DNA of 64,000 nucleotides from Cristatella mucedo (GCA_009760855.2 WPIO01000089.1:1661269-1725268), one strand, 5' to 3'; counted from the stretch's first letter, positions 12,591 to 24,440 are shown. Program-made: numbers and translations. Notes: generated from the sequence alone by a model not told the origin.

Positions 12591-12624
12591 TAGAATCTAC
12601 TCCTCCTCCTCCTTCTCCTTCTTC

Positions 12625-12627
<3 letters not shown>

Positions 12628-12667
<40 letters not shown>

Positions 12668-12700
12668 TCAATCTCACTCTCTCTCTCTCTCTCAATCGTA
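12628..12700 (+). repeat. (CT)n microsatellite, interrupted
   Basis: CT dinucleotide array with TTGT and CAAT interruptions, inside a 200-bp pyrimidine-rich stretch that starts at about 12,595. Confidence 0.9.
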
Positions 12701-12834
12701 TTCTCCCTTACTCTCCAGCTCTCTCATCCTCTAGTTCTCACTCTCTCGCTTGCGCTACTTCGCACTCTCTCCTTGACTGTCCACTTATAAGTCAATAACT
12801 CATATAAATTGAATCAACCAAATTAAACCATCTC

Positions 12835-12995
12835 TCCAACCATCAAGCAGCGTATCGACTTCAAAATTGTCTTCACTCTCTTTTTTGGTGCATTCATTCT
12901 CTCGCTCTGGCGTATCTATTGGAATTACGTTCTTCCCAGGCCAATCATCATGCTACCCTCTCTCCTGACTCAAGTCGTCTGGCTGCGCCTCACAT
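12835..12995 (+). mobile_element. LINE family B fragment, left part (split by hAT)
   Basis: Reads IKQRIDFKIVFTL and then GACTCAAGTCGTCTGGCTGCGCCTCACAT, which matches GACTCAAATCGTCTAGCTATGCCTCA in the family B copy at 33,530-34,005. It stops abruptly at the hAT boundary at 12,996. The continuation of the same LINE resumes at 16,463. Confidence 0.75.
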
Positions 12996-15900
12996 TAGCG
13001 TAGCCAGGGGTGGGTAGGGGGACAGATGTCCTTGGGCACCAAGGTCAAGGGGTAGCCAAAAGCAAAATGGATTGTGTACACTTCTAAAAACTTTTAATGC
13101 GAGAGTGCCAATCTTAATTTCAAGTTAGCCCTTGTTTTAATGGACTTGACTAATGCTGTCTGAGCAAGTTAAACACGTTTACAGACTTAGACCAAGCTAC
13201 ACTTAGCTGGCCGTCACTCACGCCAGAGCTTATCCGGTCCATACAGTGCTGTTGACAGGATACTGTCTGCCGCTCACTCAGACTTTTACTGCCAAAATAG
13301 TAAATTTGAGAAATTAATTAGTGCGAGTATTTATAATAGATTTGTATTCTACTTTGAGACACTGTGTGCATCGAGTCTCCTAACGTCAGCATGCAGACGA
13401 CGTCGGCATCTTCCGATCTTCCCCGAAGCCTTTTCGTCAAGCTCCCCTAGGGCTCAATCTCTACCTCCGGTTTCTCCGGGGACGGAGTCAATGGTGTGAA
13501 GGTCAGTGCTACTCCAGACCAGCCTCGGTGAACTGCATTGTAACTGCGGCTACTGTGTGTACTTTTGTAAAATTTTGGTCACCCTAATCTATTCTCACGA
13601 GACATGGGAGGATAACGGGCAAGTGGTAACCATCGTAGAAAACCAAACCTTTAGGAGAAGAAAGAAGGATGAAAGTCCAGCAAGATACTAGAAGGTTTCT
13701 TCAACAAGGAAAAGCTGGGGAACAGTAAAGACACAGAGAAGCACAGGGGAAAATTTTGACAATCACAGGGGGACTAATGAAGAAAATGTTGAGGAGGACA
13801 AAAGCAAGCAGGACGGAGACAGTTGTAAAAACAGGGAAGATGAGGAAAAGAGAAGATGGGGGCAGAAAGCGTGACAACGACTGAAAACATGACAAGAAAC
13901 AAGCACTCTGCTTGGTTAAAGCTTCATGAAAGAATAAGCTCCTCTTTGTGAAGACAAAGACAGTCACCATTTGAACCATGGCGATGCAAGCGCTACTACA
14001 GGAGAAGAAGATACAGAATCTGCTGCAATGTCCGACGTGCTGACCCTGAAGGACATTGGCTACCTGAAGTGCGACAGACGCTGTGCTTTAATCCTCATTC
14101 CGCAGAAACTTTGAACTGAAGTAGTACCTCGAGGATCAAGCCTGTTTCAGAACGAAGAAGGTTCATTTGCTGAAAAAGGTGGTCGAGCCAAGAGCACAGC
14201 CTGGTTTAAGAGGCAACTTGCTAATGGACATGAAGTTATCATGAGCTGACTGGTCTACTCTCCCTCAAAACAGTCGGCATATTGCTTCAGTTGTTCGCTG
14301 TTTCCTATGTCCACCGAAAATTCCCGATCGTCACATGAATTGGCAAACGGGTTTAGCCAGTGGAGGAAACCTGAACAACTAGTTGCCCATGAAAGCAGCA
14401 GCCCTTTTCATCGACCGGCTTTTACCGCGTGGAAAGAAGAAGAGAGGAAACTTCTCAAAGGAAGTGGAATGGACACTGCCATGTAGGCACCAATCTGATC
14501 GGGGGGATGATAGCAAGAAGTTCCAAAGAGAGTTCTCAGCTGCATTGAGTTCTTGATTTCTCAAAACTTGGCATTGTGTGGTCGCCAAGAGAGTCGTGGC
14601 CTGGCTGATGAGAAAAACATTGGAAACTTTATGTGACATCTTCATCTTCTAGCTCGGTACGATCTTCTCCTGCACATGCACCTCGATCGTTCCAAAAAGA
14701 ATAAACAAACCTGGCTCTCATCTGTTTCCTCAAAGCCAAAATGGTTTCTTCGGTATACTTGCATCCACAGTCAGAGATAAGCTGCTACTCTGCGAAATAC
14801 GGTGAAACAAGTACAGTGGAATTATGCGCGACTAAATTATTGATTTGGTAGGCCGCGAGCAGATGTCCAAGGTCATGAGATATGTCGATGTTGATTTTGC
14901 CAACAAAACAGTCATCATCAAAGAGTTTTTTCTAGGGTTTTCTTCAAATCTTCGCCTAAGATGCTGCAGAAATTGAGAGTCTAGTGGTGGAAAAACTTGA
15001 ATCTGACCAAATTTCCTTGCAAAATAGCAGGTAGCAGTGTTACGACAATGAAGCAGTCATGTCTGACCGCTTGTCGGGTGACCAAAAGAGAATACTGTGT
15101 AGAAATGAGAAGGAAATTTGTGTAAACTTTGATAACAACGGCTTGAACCTGGCAGAAGTTAATGCTGCAAGTCAAGATTTTGTTGTCATTACCTTTCTTG
15201 AAACAACAGAGAACACCTACTCATTCTGTGTAAGATCAACTCTAAGGTAGGAAAAATTGAAAAACTCTTTTCCATCACTCTTAAACGTGACTCTGCAACA
15301 AGGTGAAGTGCAAGAGTGGAGGCTGTGGAAGCCATTGATCAATCATGATCAATGAACAGCACTGTAGGTCTTTTGGAGCAACTGTCTGAGGACACAAGTG
15401 GAACACTTGAAACACGAAGTGAAGCTGGCATTCTCCTACATTGTATGTTGAGCTTTAACTTGGCACTGTTGCCATTTCGGTAGACCATCTTAAGGAATGT
15501 CAACCACGTTCAGAAAAGACTACAGGATCCAAAGATAAACTTCAGAGACGCCTCTTGTGACCTCCGCTCACTCGAGATTGAGTTTTCAAGACTTCGAGAA
15601 GACCTGTGCCAAGAATCACTGCTAGATACCAAAAGAAGATGTGAATTGTGGGTAGTTGTAGCTTAACGAAGAACCTGCCGAAGGACACAGATGCCTGAAG
15701 AACCCTCTTGGGATGTTGTTCGCACGGCAGGGGGAAGATTTCAAGAATAATAAAGAATAGCATAGACTATCTGCGACAAGAAAGTACAGCTAGTTTTTTC
15801 CGGCTCACGGATCTTGATATCAAATGTAGTTTTTATTTGGAAGTTGAGCAGCATTTGAAGACACGTGACCAGACCAAACTCTACCAGCAATGTCTAGATC

Positions 15901-16462
15901 TTGGAGGTTTTTATTGTTCAGACTTTGATTGAACAGAGCTGTACAACAAAATATGTAACTGTAAAATGCTTAGCACCACACGTCTCGATTCTGCACCAAA
16001 GACCCCAGTTGAACTTGTGTCTTTTATTGTCAGTTATGGAGATGTGTTTCCTAATTTCAGAGTTCCCTTTGCAAGTTCTTCTTGCCATAGCTGTATCGGT
16101 TGCTAATTTTGAACGTTCCTTTAGTAAGCTGAAAATAATCCTGTCTTACCTGAGAGCACCAGCAGTGCAAGACCGACTCTCTGATTTGGCATATTGTTAA
16201 GCGTAGAGAAAGAAACAAATTCCATGCCGTAATAAACCAGGTTGCCACGTTCAAGGCCAAACAAATTCCCCTAATTTAAAGCTGCAATAGCTACCTCGTA
16301 CCTTTGCTACAGTTCATAAAACGTTCTCGACTCGAAATGCCTGCTAGCATGTGTCTTTTTTGTTTCGTCTGCGGCGAAGCTATTTTGCAGCCATTTTTGA
16401 CAAGGGGGACGGGGCGCCATTTGTAGCTTCGTCCTCAGGCACCAAAAGGTCTCGCTACGCCA
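12996..16462 (+). mobile_element. hAT-superfamily DNA transposon relic (ZMYM/DUF4371-like)
   Basis: The ends are short imperfect terminal inverted repeats: TAGCGTAGCCAGGGG at 12,996 and the complement of CTCGCTACGCCA at 16,451-16,462. They are flanked by 8-bp candidate target duplications CCTCACAT (12,988-12,995) and CCTCGCAC (16,463-16,470). In the interior, broken + strand frames read GREQMSKVMRYVD (near 14,850) and a C-terminal hAT dimerisation domain (16,051-16,200). Many stops and frameshifts show it is long dead. It resembles the ZMYM1-like 'zinc finger MYM-type' transposases of animals. Confidence 0.85.
16051..16200 (+). pseudogene. hAT transposase C-terminal dimerisation domain remnant
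   Basis: Reads FPLQVLLAIAVSVANFERSF then SKLKIILSYLRAPAVQDRLS, matching the canonical hATC signature (P-V-S-V-A-..-E-R-S-F-S-K-L-K-..-LR-..-Q-..-RL). It is residues 54-99 of an open frame starting at 15,901. The upstream catalytic parts lie in other frames, so no intact transposase exists. Confidence 0.88.
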
Positions 16463-16590
16463 CCTCGCACCTCTAGCCAACTTTTAATCCGTTGGAGAGC
16501 ACGCCTTCAGTTCGTATGCTCCCATGGGCGTGGGAATCGCTTTCGACTGACGTCACGATATTCCCGATTTGAAGGCATTTAAAACAGGCG
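16463..16590 (+). mobile_element. LINE family B fragment, right part (split by hAT)
   Basis: Contains GCCTTCAGTTCGTATGCTCCC then TCGCTTTCGACTGACGTCACG, matching GCATTTAGTTCGTATGCTCCC and CTGACGTCACGACATCCCC in other family B copies. It continues the LINE interrupted at 12,995. Confidence 0.75.
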
Positions 16591-18425
16591 CTTAACCCTC
16601 ATCTTCTTCTTCTCCTTCTCCTCCTCGCAACACTTGCCTCGTCCGCGGAGTTTTCCTTTGTGCACCGTGTCGCGCTAAAATTGTGCACTCTGTCAAAAAT
16701 TCAAATACAAATTGACATGCTTGCTTCCAATTCCACTCTATGTAGAGTGCGCGGAAATGTACTGGTTCTTTTCGGCCGCTGCACGCACTTTTATGATTAG
16801 GACTCTTATTATTCCCGAACAAATACGCTTCACCAATACGCACTACGTACAAACATTAAATTCGAATGACTCAAAGAAGAAAATCTTCCGCCTTGACCTG
16901 CTGGAACAATCATTACGTGAATAGGCTGCTGCCGCGACGGAAGTGAGGCAGCAGCCGATGCTCTCACTCTGAGCCGTTGTAACAGTGAATCGACTTGCCG
17001 GCAGCAATTTGAAAATTTTGATGAAGTAGTCGTCCACGCCGCAGTCGCTCAGGACGTTTAGCCGCAGCGGCAGAAGTGAGGCATGCTCTTTTAAGCTGCT
17101 TTACTTGTTTTGCAATTACCAAGCGGGACTTAAAGAATCTATAATAAAAAAAAGCCCTGAGCCATTTTCTATGGACAGCACCCGTGAGGAAAGAAAAAAG
17201 AGCGCTCATAAAACGGCGTTCATTAAATCCGCGCACGCACTCCTCACTACTTATCATAAGCTCACCACTTGTACAGCGTTTCGCATTCTCCAGCAGCTGC
17301 GAGCGAGGCTAGTCTAGCCGGGCCCCAACATGGCGTATTTCTCGTGCGAAGGACGTGGCCTATTTGCGAGAGCATTCCGCGAGCCGCTACTCTTCCACGC
17401 TTCGCGCTTTTGCGGGGCGGCTGGGCAAGTGCGATCGCCGTCCGACGACCGCACTCCGAACTGGTTACAATAAAAACCAGACCGCGGTTCGACGCAGCGA
17501 CCGAACAACGCGCGGCCGCCGCCGCCGCCGTTCTCCGCCCCCCCCCCCCCCGGGGCAAGCAACGCGGCTGAACGCTCGGCGATTGGTCGGAGCGCGCGGC
17601 GGCGGTGGCGTGGGCAGGCGCAGCCGCGCGCGCTCGACGCGGTCGCCTCGGCTGCGAGGCTCGCCGCCAATTAGCCGATCGATGGAACGAACCCACGGGG
17701 GGCGGCAGGCGCCCGCGCCAAGCGGGTGTTGCCGATAATTAACTGCGGACGAGCGGCCAGCGAGCTGAGCGGCGGGCGCTGGGAGGCCGACCTACCGTCT
17801 GTCTGTCTCACCGTCCGTCAGCTGCTGCGCCGCCGCAAAATTGGCTGAAGCTGCGGTGAGACCTGAGCGCCGCGGGCTCCAGTCTGGGCACCCGGCCATC
17901 GCGCACGGCAGGAGGAGATTGCATTGTGTTTCCCGGAATCCCAGCGGACAGTCGAAGGAGGACTGGGTGCCAACGGCCGTTAACACATCGGAGCGCGTCG
18001 GGGAATTTCGCGCCATTTGACGAATTGCTGAGTGCTCCCGTGTCGCCGCAGAGCACTCAGACGTCGCTGACGACGATGTTGGTTTTGATTTCGCACTTTC
18101 CTTTGCAACGCACGCGCTAATGGCAAGGATCGCCTGCCGCCGCTGCTTCTGACCTTGAACTTGCAAAAAGTCGCTATCCGAACCCGCTGTCTGCTTCTCG
18201 TAGCTTACGCTTGACTCGCATACGCGTAGCTAGCTAGCCAGCAATTTCAAGGCTGGAAAGTAGCTCCAGTAAAGTCACCAGGCCAGCTCGCATCGGTTCT
18301 GCACGATCGTGACAGCTGCATCTTCGGTTAATAAAAACTTGGCGTCTCATATCATTCATTTAGTTGCAGCTACCCGCCACCTCTGCGAAAGTGCCGACAA
18401 GGCAGCTGCACCCAGTGGCGGAGCC
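16591..18425. other. No gene recognised; CpG-rich from about 17,290
   Basis: From 17,290 to 18,110 the DNA is CpG-rich, with a GCC run at 17,515-17,530 and a C run at 17,539-17,552. Open frames on both strands overlap and are arginine/alanine-rich. TCTGTCTGTCTCACCGTCCGTC near 17,798 is a short pyrimidine repeat. A CpG-island promoter is possible, but no exon can be defended. Confidence 0.35.
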
Positions 18426-18429
18426 AGGA

Positions 18430-18645
18430 TTCGGCCATCGAGGCGGCGAGGCGGCGCGCTATTTTTGCATGCAGGGTAGCCGCGACGGCACTCTAGGTAA
18501 GGCGGTTGCTGTTCCCGACCTCGGCCCCAAAGTCGTGGTTTCGAATCCTGCAGTAGGCGATCCTCTATTGCCGCTCCTACCGATGGCGACAGCCGCGAAG
18601 GCTCTTCCGTCGCTAAACAAGAGAGGATGTTAAATCAGCTAGTAT
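18430..18645 (+). mobile_element. SINE family 1 (tRNA-like), + copy
   Basis: Contains GGCACTCTAGGTAAGGCGGT (A-box-like region) and GTGGTTTCGAATCCTGC (close to the pol III B box GGTTCGAATCC), 50 bp apart as in a tRNA. A body follows (GCGACAGCCGCGAAGGCTCT) and then TTAAATCAGCTAG. Related copies are at 24,060-24,240 (-), 27,045-27,215 (-) and 31,360-31,520 (+). The tRNA-derived head makes this a SINE, not a functional tRNA gene: no complete cloverleaf is apparent. Confidence 0.82.
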
Positions 18646-19039
18646 GTTTGTTAAGACCCGCAAGGTTTTCACGAAGGTTTTCACGCAGACCGTCAATCAA
18701 TGAATAGTCACAGCAAAAAATCGTAGCGTTTATTCGACTCAAATTCGGCAGTTGCTCATCGAATGGAATTGGGACATTATTTCCTCGACGGTGGCGGTCA
18801 GAGGAGAGCATGGGACTAGGAGGCGGTCCGAATCGCTGTCCTGCTGTAGGAGGAGGGGGCGACGAGCCCTCTGCCCCTCCCCTCGCTCCACCGGAAGCCG
18901 CAGCTCGTGACCTCGCGCGAAGCTGCTGCAGCTTAGCCGCAGCCCTCAGCACTACTTTGCTGTAGACCCATCACCCGTCGGGATTTTGGGACTACCATCC
19001 TGCTACGCCATGTTGCTGCATGAGCGCACACAGTGTCTC

Positions 19040-20155
19040 TCGATCCTGCAGCTCACAGACCCATGCCTTATGACACTCAGTTGTACCTTTGCTTTGATCC
19101 CTCCCAGCCTCCGAGCACCTCGAATTCTCTCAACTCATTTGCTGCATGTATTGATGACATCCGCACATGGATGGCAGCAAATTTTCTAAAACTAAACGAT
19201 GATAAAGCTAACTTACTAGTTATGGGCAAACCCTGTGTGATTCAGAAATTGGAAAGGCTGACGCTCAAAATTGGCTCTGCCAGCATATCTCCTGCTGAAT
19301 CAGCTCGAAATCTTGATGTCATGTTCTAAAGTGACATCTCGTTAGACGACCACATCAGCTCCACAATCAAGTCTGCCTACTTTCAGTTACATAACACTGC
19401 TAAAATTCAAGCTTGTTTAGATAAGGATACCACGTCCAAGTTGGTCCATACATTTGTGACATCCCGTCTTGCCTTCTGTAACTTACTGCTTGCTGGCCTA
19501 CCGGCATTTGCAATCAAGCGATTACAGCTGGAGCAAAACTCGGCAGCTAGGCTTGTCTGTCGTGAGCCTCGCAGTTGCCACATCACATCACTTCTCGCCG
19601 ACCTGCACTGGCTACCAGTCAAGCAACGGATCGATTTCAAGGTATTGTCGCTCACTTTTAGGTCAGTTCATTATTTGGCTCCAGCCTATCTCTCAGATCT
19701 ACTCCCCCACCAGGCCAAGTATCGTACCACCCACTTTTCGGAATCCAACAGTCTACCAATACCTCGTACAAACCCCAAATTTTGTGGAGACCGTGCATTT
19801 AGTTCGTATGCTCCCAAAGCCTGGAACTCACTCCCGACTTGCGTCAGAACATCCCCTGACTTGACCACATTTAAAAAGAACTTAAAACACACCTATTTAG
19901 GACAGCATTTAGTGGGCCCCTGCGATTCGTCCTTCATGTGCTTATGCGTGCTGACACTGTGCATGCTGCCACTAACCACATTTGCATGCTGACCCTGTGC
20001 ATGTCACCCCTAACCATGTTATTCATGATGTTTATCAAGCATGATATTCATCACCATTCAATCGCGTTTCCCTTTGCAGCAAATGTAAAGCGCCTAGAAA
20101 GAGATCGAGTTATCTGAGGGTGCCTTATCAAATGCATTATTATTATTATTATTAT
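19040..20155 (+). mobile_element. LINE family B (CR1/L2-like), + copy
   Basis: Encodes TQLYLCFDPSQPPSTSNSLN, then CIDDIRTWMAANFLKLNDDK, LLVMGKPC, and after one stop (19,327-19,329) the frame 19,441-19,992 with CNLLLAGLPAFAIKRLQ and LHWLPVKQRIDFKVLSL. The 3' UTR carries the full terminal hairpin AAAGCGCCTAGAAAGAGATC...GGGTGCCTTATC and an ATT tail ending at 20,155. 5'-truncated at about 19,040. Confidence 0.92.
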
Positions 20156-20305
20156 TCCCATCCTCTTGTCGTTCACCAGTCACGCCGCCACCCCCACCGC
20201 CCAGCTCGCATTTCCTAACCCGCCCCTTTATCGTGAGCAATCGCGGCTTAGTCGCTTTTGTTAGAGTCTCCGACATACATACTTGCATCTCTGCCGTCTC
20301 ACTTC

Positions 20306-20308
<3 letters not shown>

Positions 20309-20377
<69 letters not shown>
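20309..20377 (+). repeat. (CT)n microsatellite
   Basis: Pure CT array followed by a 170-bp degenerate pyrimidine-rich tail to about 20,560. Confidence 0.95.
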
Positions 20378-20379
<2 letters not shown>

Positions 20380-20654
20380 CTCCGTCTCCGTTTCACTCTC
20401 CCTTCATCTCTATTCATCCTTCTCTCTCCGTCTCTAAGTCGATTTCCCTCTCCTTGTCCATCCCTATCTATCTTTTCCTCTCCCTAATTATCTATCTACT
20501 CCTTTATCTCTCGCACTCGCTCTCTTTCCTCTCGCTCTCTTCCTTACCGCATTTTCTTTGGTCGCGGCGTGCCACAAGGGTGCGGGCGAAAAGAACCGGC
20601 AGAAAGTGGTGTAAAGTTCACCCATATCGGATCAACTGCAGGGGCATACCTCAT

Positions 20655-20835
20655 CAAGGTCACAATGGTTTGACCAGCCGCTAGGGCGCTCGCCTCGAAT
20701 CAAGGTCAAGGTGAATGTATTTCGTGACCAAGGTCGCGGGCTCGAGCACCGCGGCATGTGTGAAGCCGCCTGAATAGAGACTAAGGTCTCTTGCGGTGCT
20801 GTGCAAATTAAGTGTATCTATATTTATTTTTTAAT
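20655..20835 (+). mobile_element. SINE family 2 carrying the LINE B 3' hairpin
   Basis: The head has a tRNA-like layout: GCCGCTAGGGCGCTCGCCTC (A-box side) and AAGGTCGCGGGCTCGAGC (B-box side). The 3' end GAAGCCGCCTGAATAGAGAC...TCTCTTGCGGTGCT mimics the LINE family B hairpin. Related copies are at 23,745-23,860 (-) and a fragment at 21,135-21,200. Sharing a LINE tail is the usual way SINEs borrow a partner LINE's reverse transcriptase. Confidence 0.65.
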
Positions 20836-21026
20836 ATTTAAGATTAAGCCCGCAAGACAAAATCCTGTCTACGGTGTTGCAGTGGTGTTTTCATTCATAG
20901 CTGAGCGAAAGCGAGGTCTCGGCACTTCGTTGCGTTATTTCCTCCCTGACCTTCCCCTTCGCCACTTGCTCCTGTCTCCCTTCGCGGAGCGACAGTGTAG
21001 CTCACATTGCTAAAAGCGGAAGTATG

Positions 21027-21027
21027 T

Positions 21028-21074
<47 letters not shown>

Positions 21075-21140
21075 TATAATTATATTAATATTAATTATAT
21101 AATTATAATTATATAATTATATATATATATAATTATATTC
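21027..21140. repeat. (TA)n and AATTATAT palindromic tract
   Basis: A pure TA array (21,032-21,070) is followed by nested ATAATTATAT palindromes. It can extrude as a cruciform. No coding role. Confidence 0.9.
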
Positions 21141-21249
21141 GCATAGCGCCCTAAAAAGTTTAATCTCCATCACCTTGGTCGTCTGAGTCAAGCACGTTAC
21201 TCCTGAGCCAAATTAGAGTAAAGCCTCGTCTCCCTGTATCTTTAAGTCT

Positions 21250-22930
21250 GCTCCTTAATTAAGTACGCCGCATCCACGCGTACGAGCAGCAAAGAGCGGT
21301 GGCCCACGCGGCAGCGGCGCTCTGGACGACTGCGGCCAAACGATTGCGTCGGATGTTCGCTCTCCCCAGCACGGGGGTCGCTGCGAACGCAGCCGCTTTC
21401 CAGCTTCCGCTTACACTCGGCTCGGCTAGCCTGTTGGGCTGCAGGCACCACGGAGTGCATTCCAGTCGTCGAGCCCCGCGCCGCCGCCCCGCCCCATCCG
21501 GCGTGCAGAGCCGCCGCCGCCGCCGCATTAAAGAGCCTTCGCGCGGCATTTGCATATGCTCAATATCTCAATGCTGCGCCTCTCTCTAGATGACCTCGCC
21601 TACAGCCCGAGCTACCACCAAGTCGAATGGCCGGGCGCGTAATGCATGTGCATTAGTAGTTATCTCCCCTTAACCGCAGTCTTCGACCTGGCCTCGGCGA
21701 GCGGCGCGTTTGAGTTAAGCCGCCGAAGCACGCTGACGCTGCAGCAGAGCCCGCCGTCCGGAAGTCCCCTATGCAGCGCTCGGACGTCGCTCTTCAGACG
21801 CCGGCTGAGAGCGCGCTGCGACCGCTCGCCCGTTATCTTCACCTAGACGCACGCGCGCGCGCGCGCGCTCGCACTCACGCACATAGGCACGCGCGCACGA
21901 GAGCGCCCCCTCGTCGTAGCAACTGTCGTGCGACGTTCCCGCTACCCGAGCGAGAACGGACGCGAAGCCGCGCGCGCTCCGTTCGACGCGCGGTGCGAGC
22001 CAGCGCCGAATTCGCGCCGCGGCCGCGGTCAAACGAGCCAGGCTGCCGCCACGCTGCCTGCACTTGGACCGTTTGGACGCACGCACTCCCCGATGCGCCT
22101 CGCCGCTCGCTACAGCGCGCGCGCGCCGCTGTGATTCGGAAAGGAGCCCGCATCCGGTGCTATTATGGGAGGCAAAAAGCCTCTGGTCGGCTCGCTCGCT
22201 CGATAATCGAGTTGCTCGAAAGCCATTTGCCAAAGCCGCACCCGCGTCCCGGCCGCCGCCGCGGGTCGAAGAGGCCGGCGGCCGGCGACCTGCGGCGCCT
22301 CGCCTCGCCCCGCTCCCGTCGGTGCGCGCGCTCTCCCGTCCTGCTCTGCCTTGGCGGCTTCGCGATGGCGACTGCGACCGGTGCGCCCGCATGCGCCGCT
22401 GCGCCCGGTGCGCCCGCATCTTTCGCTAGGACCTGGCGCGGCCAGGATCCGGCGGCCGCGTCCGGCTGCTGGCGGCGGCGGCTTTAATGGGCCGCCTGAG
22501 CGACGCCGATGCGGCTCGCGGCCGTTCTGATCGATAGCCACTCTCCGGACAGGCCACTCGATGTGACAAAAGAGTTCGGTAGCCGTGGGAGCTCAGCACC
22601 GGGGACCGTGCTGCGCTCCGACCTAGCCGCCGTTGACGAGCCAGCCCTCGGCGACGGTTTCCCGCCGCCTTCCTGCACCGCCCCCCCCCCCCAGCCGTGT
22701 CCCGTGCCCAGCCAGGACGCCGGGACCGACGAAAAAAGAGATGAGACATCTGTGTAAAAGAAGACGTCGAACGCCTCCGGAACGCCGCCGCGCTCCCGAC
22801 GGAGGGCGACGACGCAGCACTGACGCAGCACTGACGCAGCACTGACGCAGCGGCAGCGACTGAATTCGAGCAGGCAGCGAAGCGCGACCCACGCCGCCGC
22901 CACCCACATGCGGGACATTCTGCCTCCAGC
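21250..22930. other. CpG-rich DNA with 12-bp tandem repeat; no gene recognised
   Basis: One of the strongest CpG-rich stretches in the window, with CGCGCG runs near 21,853 and 22,115 and long overlapping open frames on both strands that encode only Arg/Ala/Pro-rich sequence. GACGCAGCACTG is repeated in tandem about three and a half times at 22,811-22,850. A housekeeping-type promoter is conceivable, but I see no conserved protein. Confidence 0.4.
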
Positions 22931-22934
22931 CTCG

Positions 22935-23150
22935 TTTCGAGGCATATGTGAAGCGCCCGAATAGAGATTAAGTAGTTCTCTTGGGGCGCTATATGCATGA
23001 ATTATATTTTATTTATTTACTGAAATGTTACCGAGCCAAGGCGGCTAAGAGCTGCGATTGTGGCCACGGACATCTCTCCTGCGTAACGCTTGCTGAGTCT
23101 TTGTGGCTTTGCGAAGTTACCGACGGAGGGAGATGCATTACATTGCCCTA
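22935..23150 (+). mobile_element. Solitary LINE tails: family B (22,945-23,020) then family A (23,060-23,150)
   Basis: AAGCGCCCGAATAGAGATTAAG...CTTGGGGCGCTATAT is the family B/SINE 2 terminal hairpin. It is followed by CTGCGTAACGCTTGCTGAGT...GAAGTTACCGACGGAGGGAG and ATTACATTGCC, which is the 3' end of family A in + orientation (compare the complement of 4300-4375). Confidence 0.65.
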
Positions 23151-23744
23151 ATGGATCTGGAGCGTGAGGAACGCCGGTGGTCAGCAGCTATGGCGGCGAC
23201 GGCGCGTCAGGTAAAGTTTTTGAGTTGCCACGTTCGTACGACCCCAGTGTCGGAGCCACTGCGCCACCGCCCGGCTGCCAATTCAGATTTCGCGCGACGA
23301 TTTCTCAGTTAAATTATCGATCGGAAGGTTTAACTGCACCATTCGTCTAGCAACGGCAGAGCCTGCCGCCCCGTTGCTGGCAACAGGCAATCATAAAGAG
23401 TTGCCGGCTGAAGGTCACGAGCCCACCACCCCCGAGACGGCAAATTGGTGCGAGCACCTTCGCATCTGGTTTATTTTCTCGCCGCGCCGTGCCGAGCGCG
23501 GCTGATATGCATACACACGTCGTACGAGGCGCAAGGCTTGGCAGTGCGACCGGTCGGTCGGTTACTGGGGAGCACCCACCAAACACGTCGCACCACTTCT
23601 TTTCTACCGCGAGCGAAAACTGTTCACGTATACGTATAAGCGACCGTTGGGTAAGAAGATTAAAAAAGTAGCTGCTGCCGTTTCGTAAAAATAAGGAACA
23701 GAGCATTTTAACAAAGATACATAAATAGAAAGTATAATTCATTT

Positions 23745-23860
23745 GCATAGCTCCCTGAGAGAACCTAATCTCTATTATGGTACCTGACTTTGTCCGCAGG
23801 GCTCAAGACCACGACTTCGGTCATCACAAGTGTTCACCTTGACCTTGGTCGTTAAAGGCG
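23745..23860 (-). mobile_element. SINE family 2, - copy
   Basis: In the complement this reads as the same body as 20,655-20,835: a B-box-like GACCGAAGTCGTGGTCTTGAGC region and a 3' end GAGATTAGGTTCTCTCAGGG. It is decayed but recognisable. Confidence 0.55.
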
Positions 23861-24059
23861 TACTCCGATGTGCAAAAGTATATAGCGACACAGTTAAAAA
23901 ATGACTGCATGTAAGACTAAGCGCATTAGCAACCTTTACTAAGCAAGTACTTGAGCACCTAAAAAATGCATTAACATTAGAAACTACATAGCAACGGGCA
24001 ACATAGACGCTGTAGCATAGACGCTGTAACGCTATATATAGTTATAGCGTAGCATAGAC

Positions 24060-24240
24060 GCTGTAAAAAAAAATCCTAGCTGATTAAACAGCCTCTTTTT
24101 GTATAGCGACAGAAGAGCCTTTACGGCTATCACCACCGCTTACAGTAGCGATACAGAATCGCCCACCACAGGAATCGAACGCACGACCTCGGGACCGAGG
24201 TCGTGAAAGCAACCGCCTTACCTAGTGTGCCATGTAACGC
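24060..24240 (-). mobile_element. SINE family 1, - copy, flanked by 23-bp direct repeats
   Basis: The complement has GGCACACTAGGTAAGGCGGT and GGTCGTGCGTTCGATTCCTG, the A- and B-box regions of family 1, and a body ending in AATCAGCTAGGATTTTTTT. TAACGCTATATATAGTTATAGC occurs just left (about 24,028) and just right (about 24,235) of the element, as expected for a long target-site duplication. A local CATAGACGCTGTA triplication at 24,003-24,068 complicates the left side. Confidence 0.8.
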
Positions 24241-24284
24241 TATATATAGTTATAGCGAGAGAATTATTTGTATAACCTGCGACC

Positions 24285-24440
24285 TGCGCAGACTATACCT
24301 GAAGTGCCTAGGAAGTGATCAAGTTCTCTAATGGCGCTATCCAACAAGTTTACTATTATTATTATCAATAGTAGTAGCATTAGTAGCAGAAGCAGCAGCA
24401 GCAGTAACAGCAGTAGCAGCAGTAGTAGCAGCAGCAGTAG
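24285..24440 (+). mobile_element. LINE B tail plus AGC/AGT triplet tract
   Basis: GAAGTGCCTAGGAAGTGATC...AATGGCGCTATCC then ATTATTATTATC is a decayed family B 3' end. It grades into an imperfect AGT/AGC triplet array (24,370-24,440). Confidence 0.65.

Noticed and set aside
18480-18560. Possible tRNA gene
   Set aside because: A- and B-box sequences are present, but there is no complete cloverleaf, and the same unit recurs with a non-tRNA body: it is a SINE.
21769-22541. Long overlapping open frames on both strands (up to 238 codons)
   Set aside because: CpG-rich DNA has few stop codons. The frames are Arg/Ala-rich, overlap on both strands and lack motifs.
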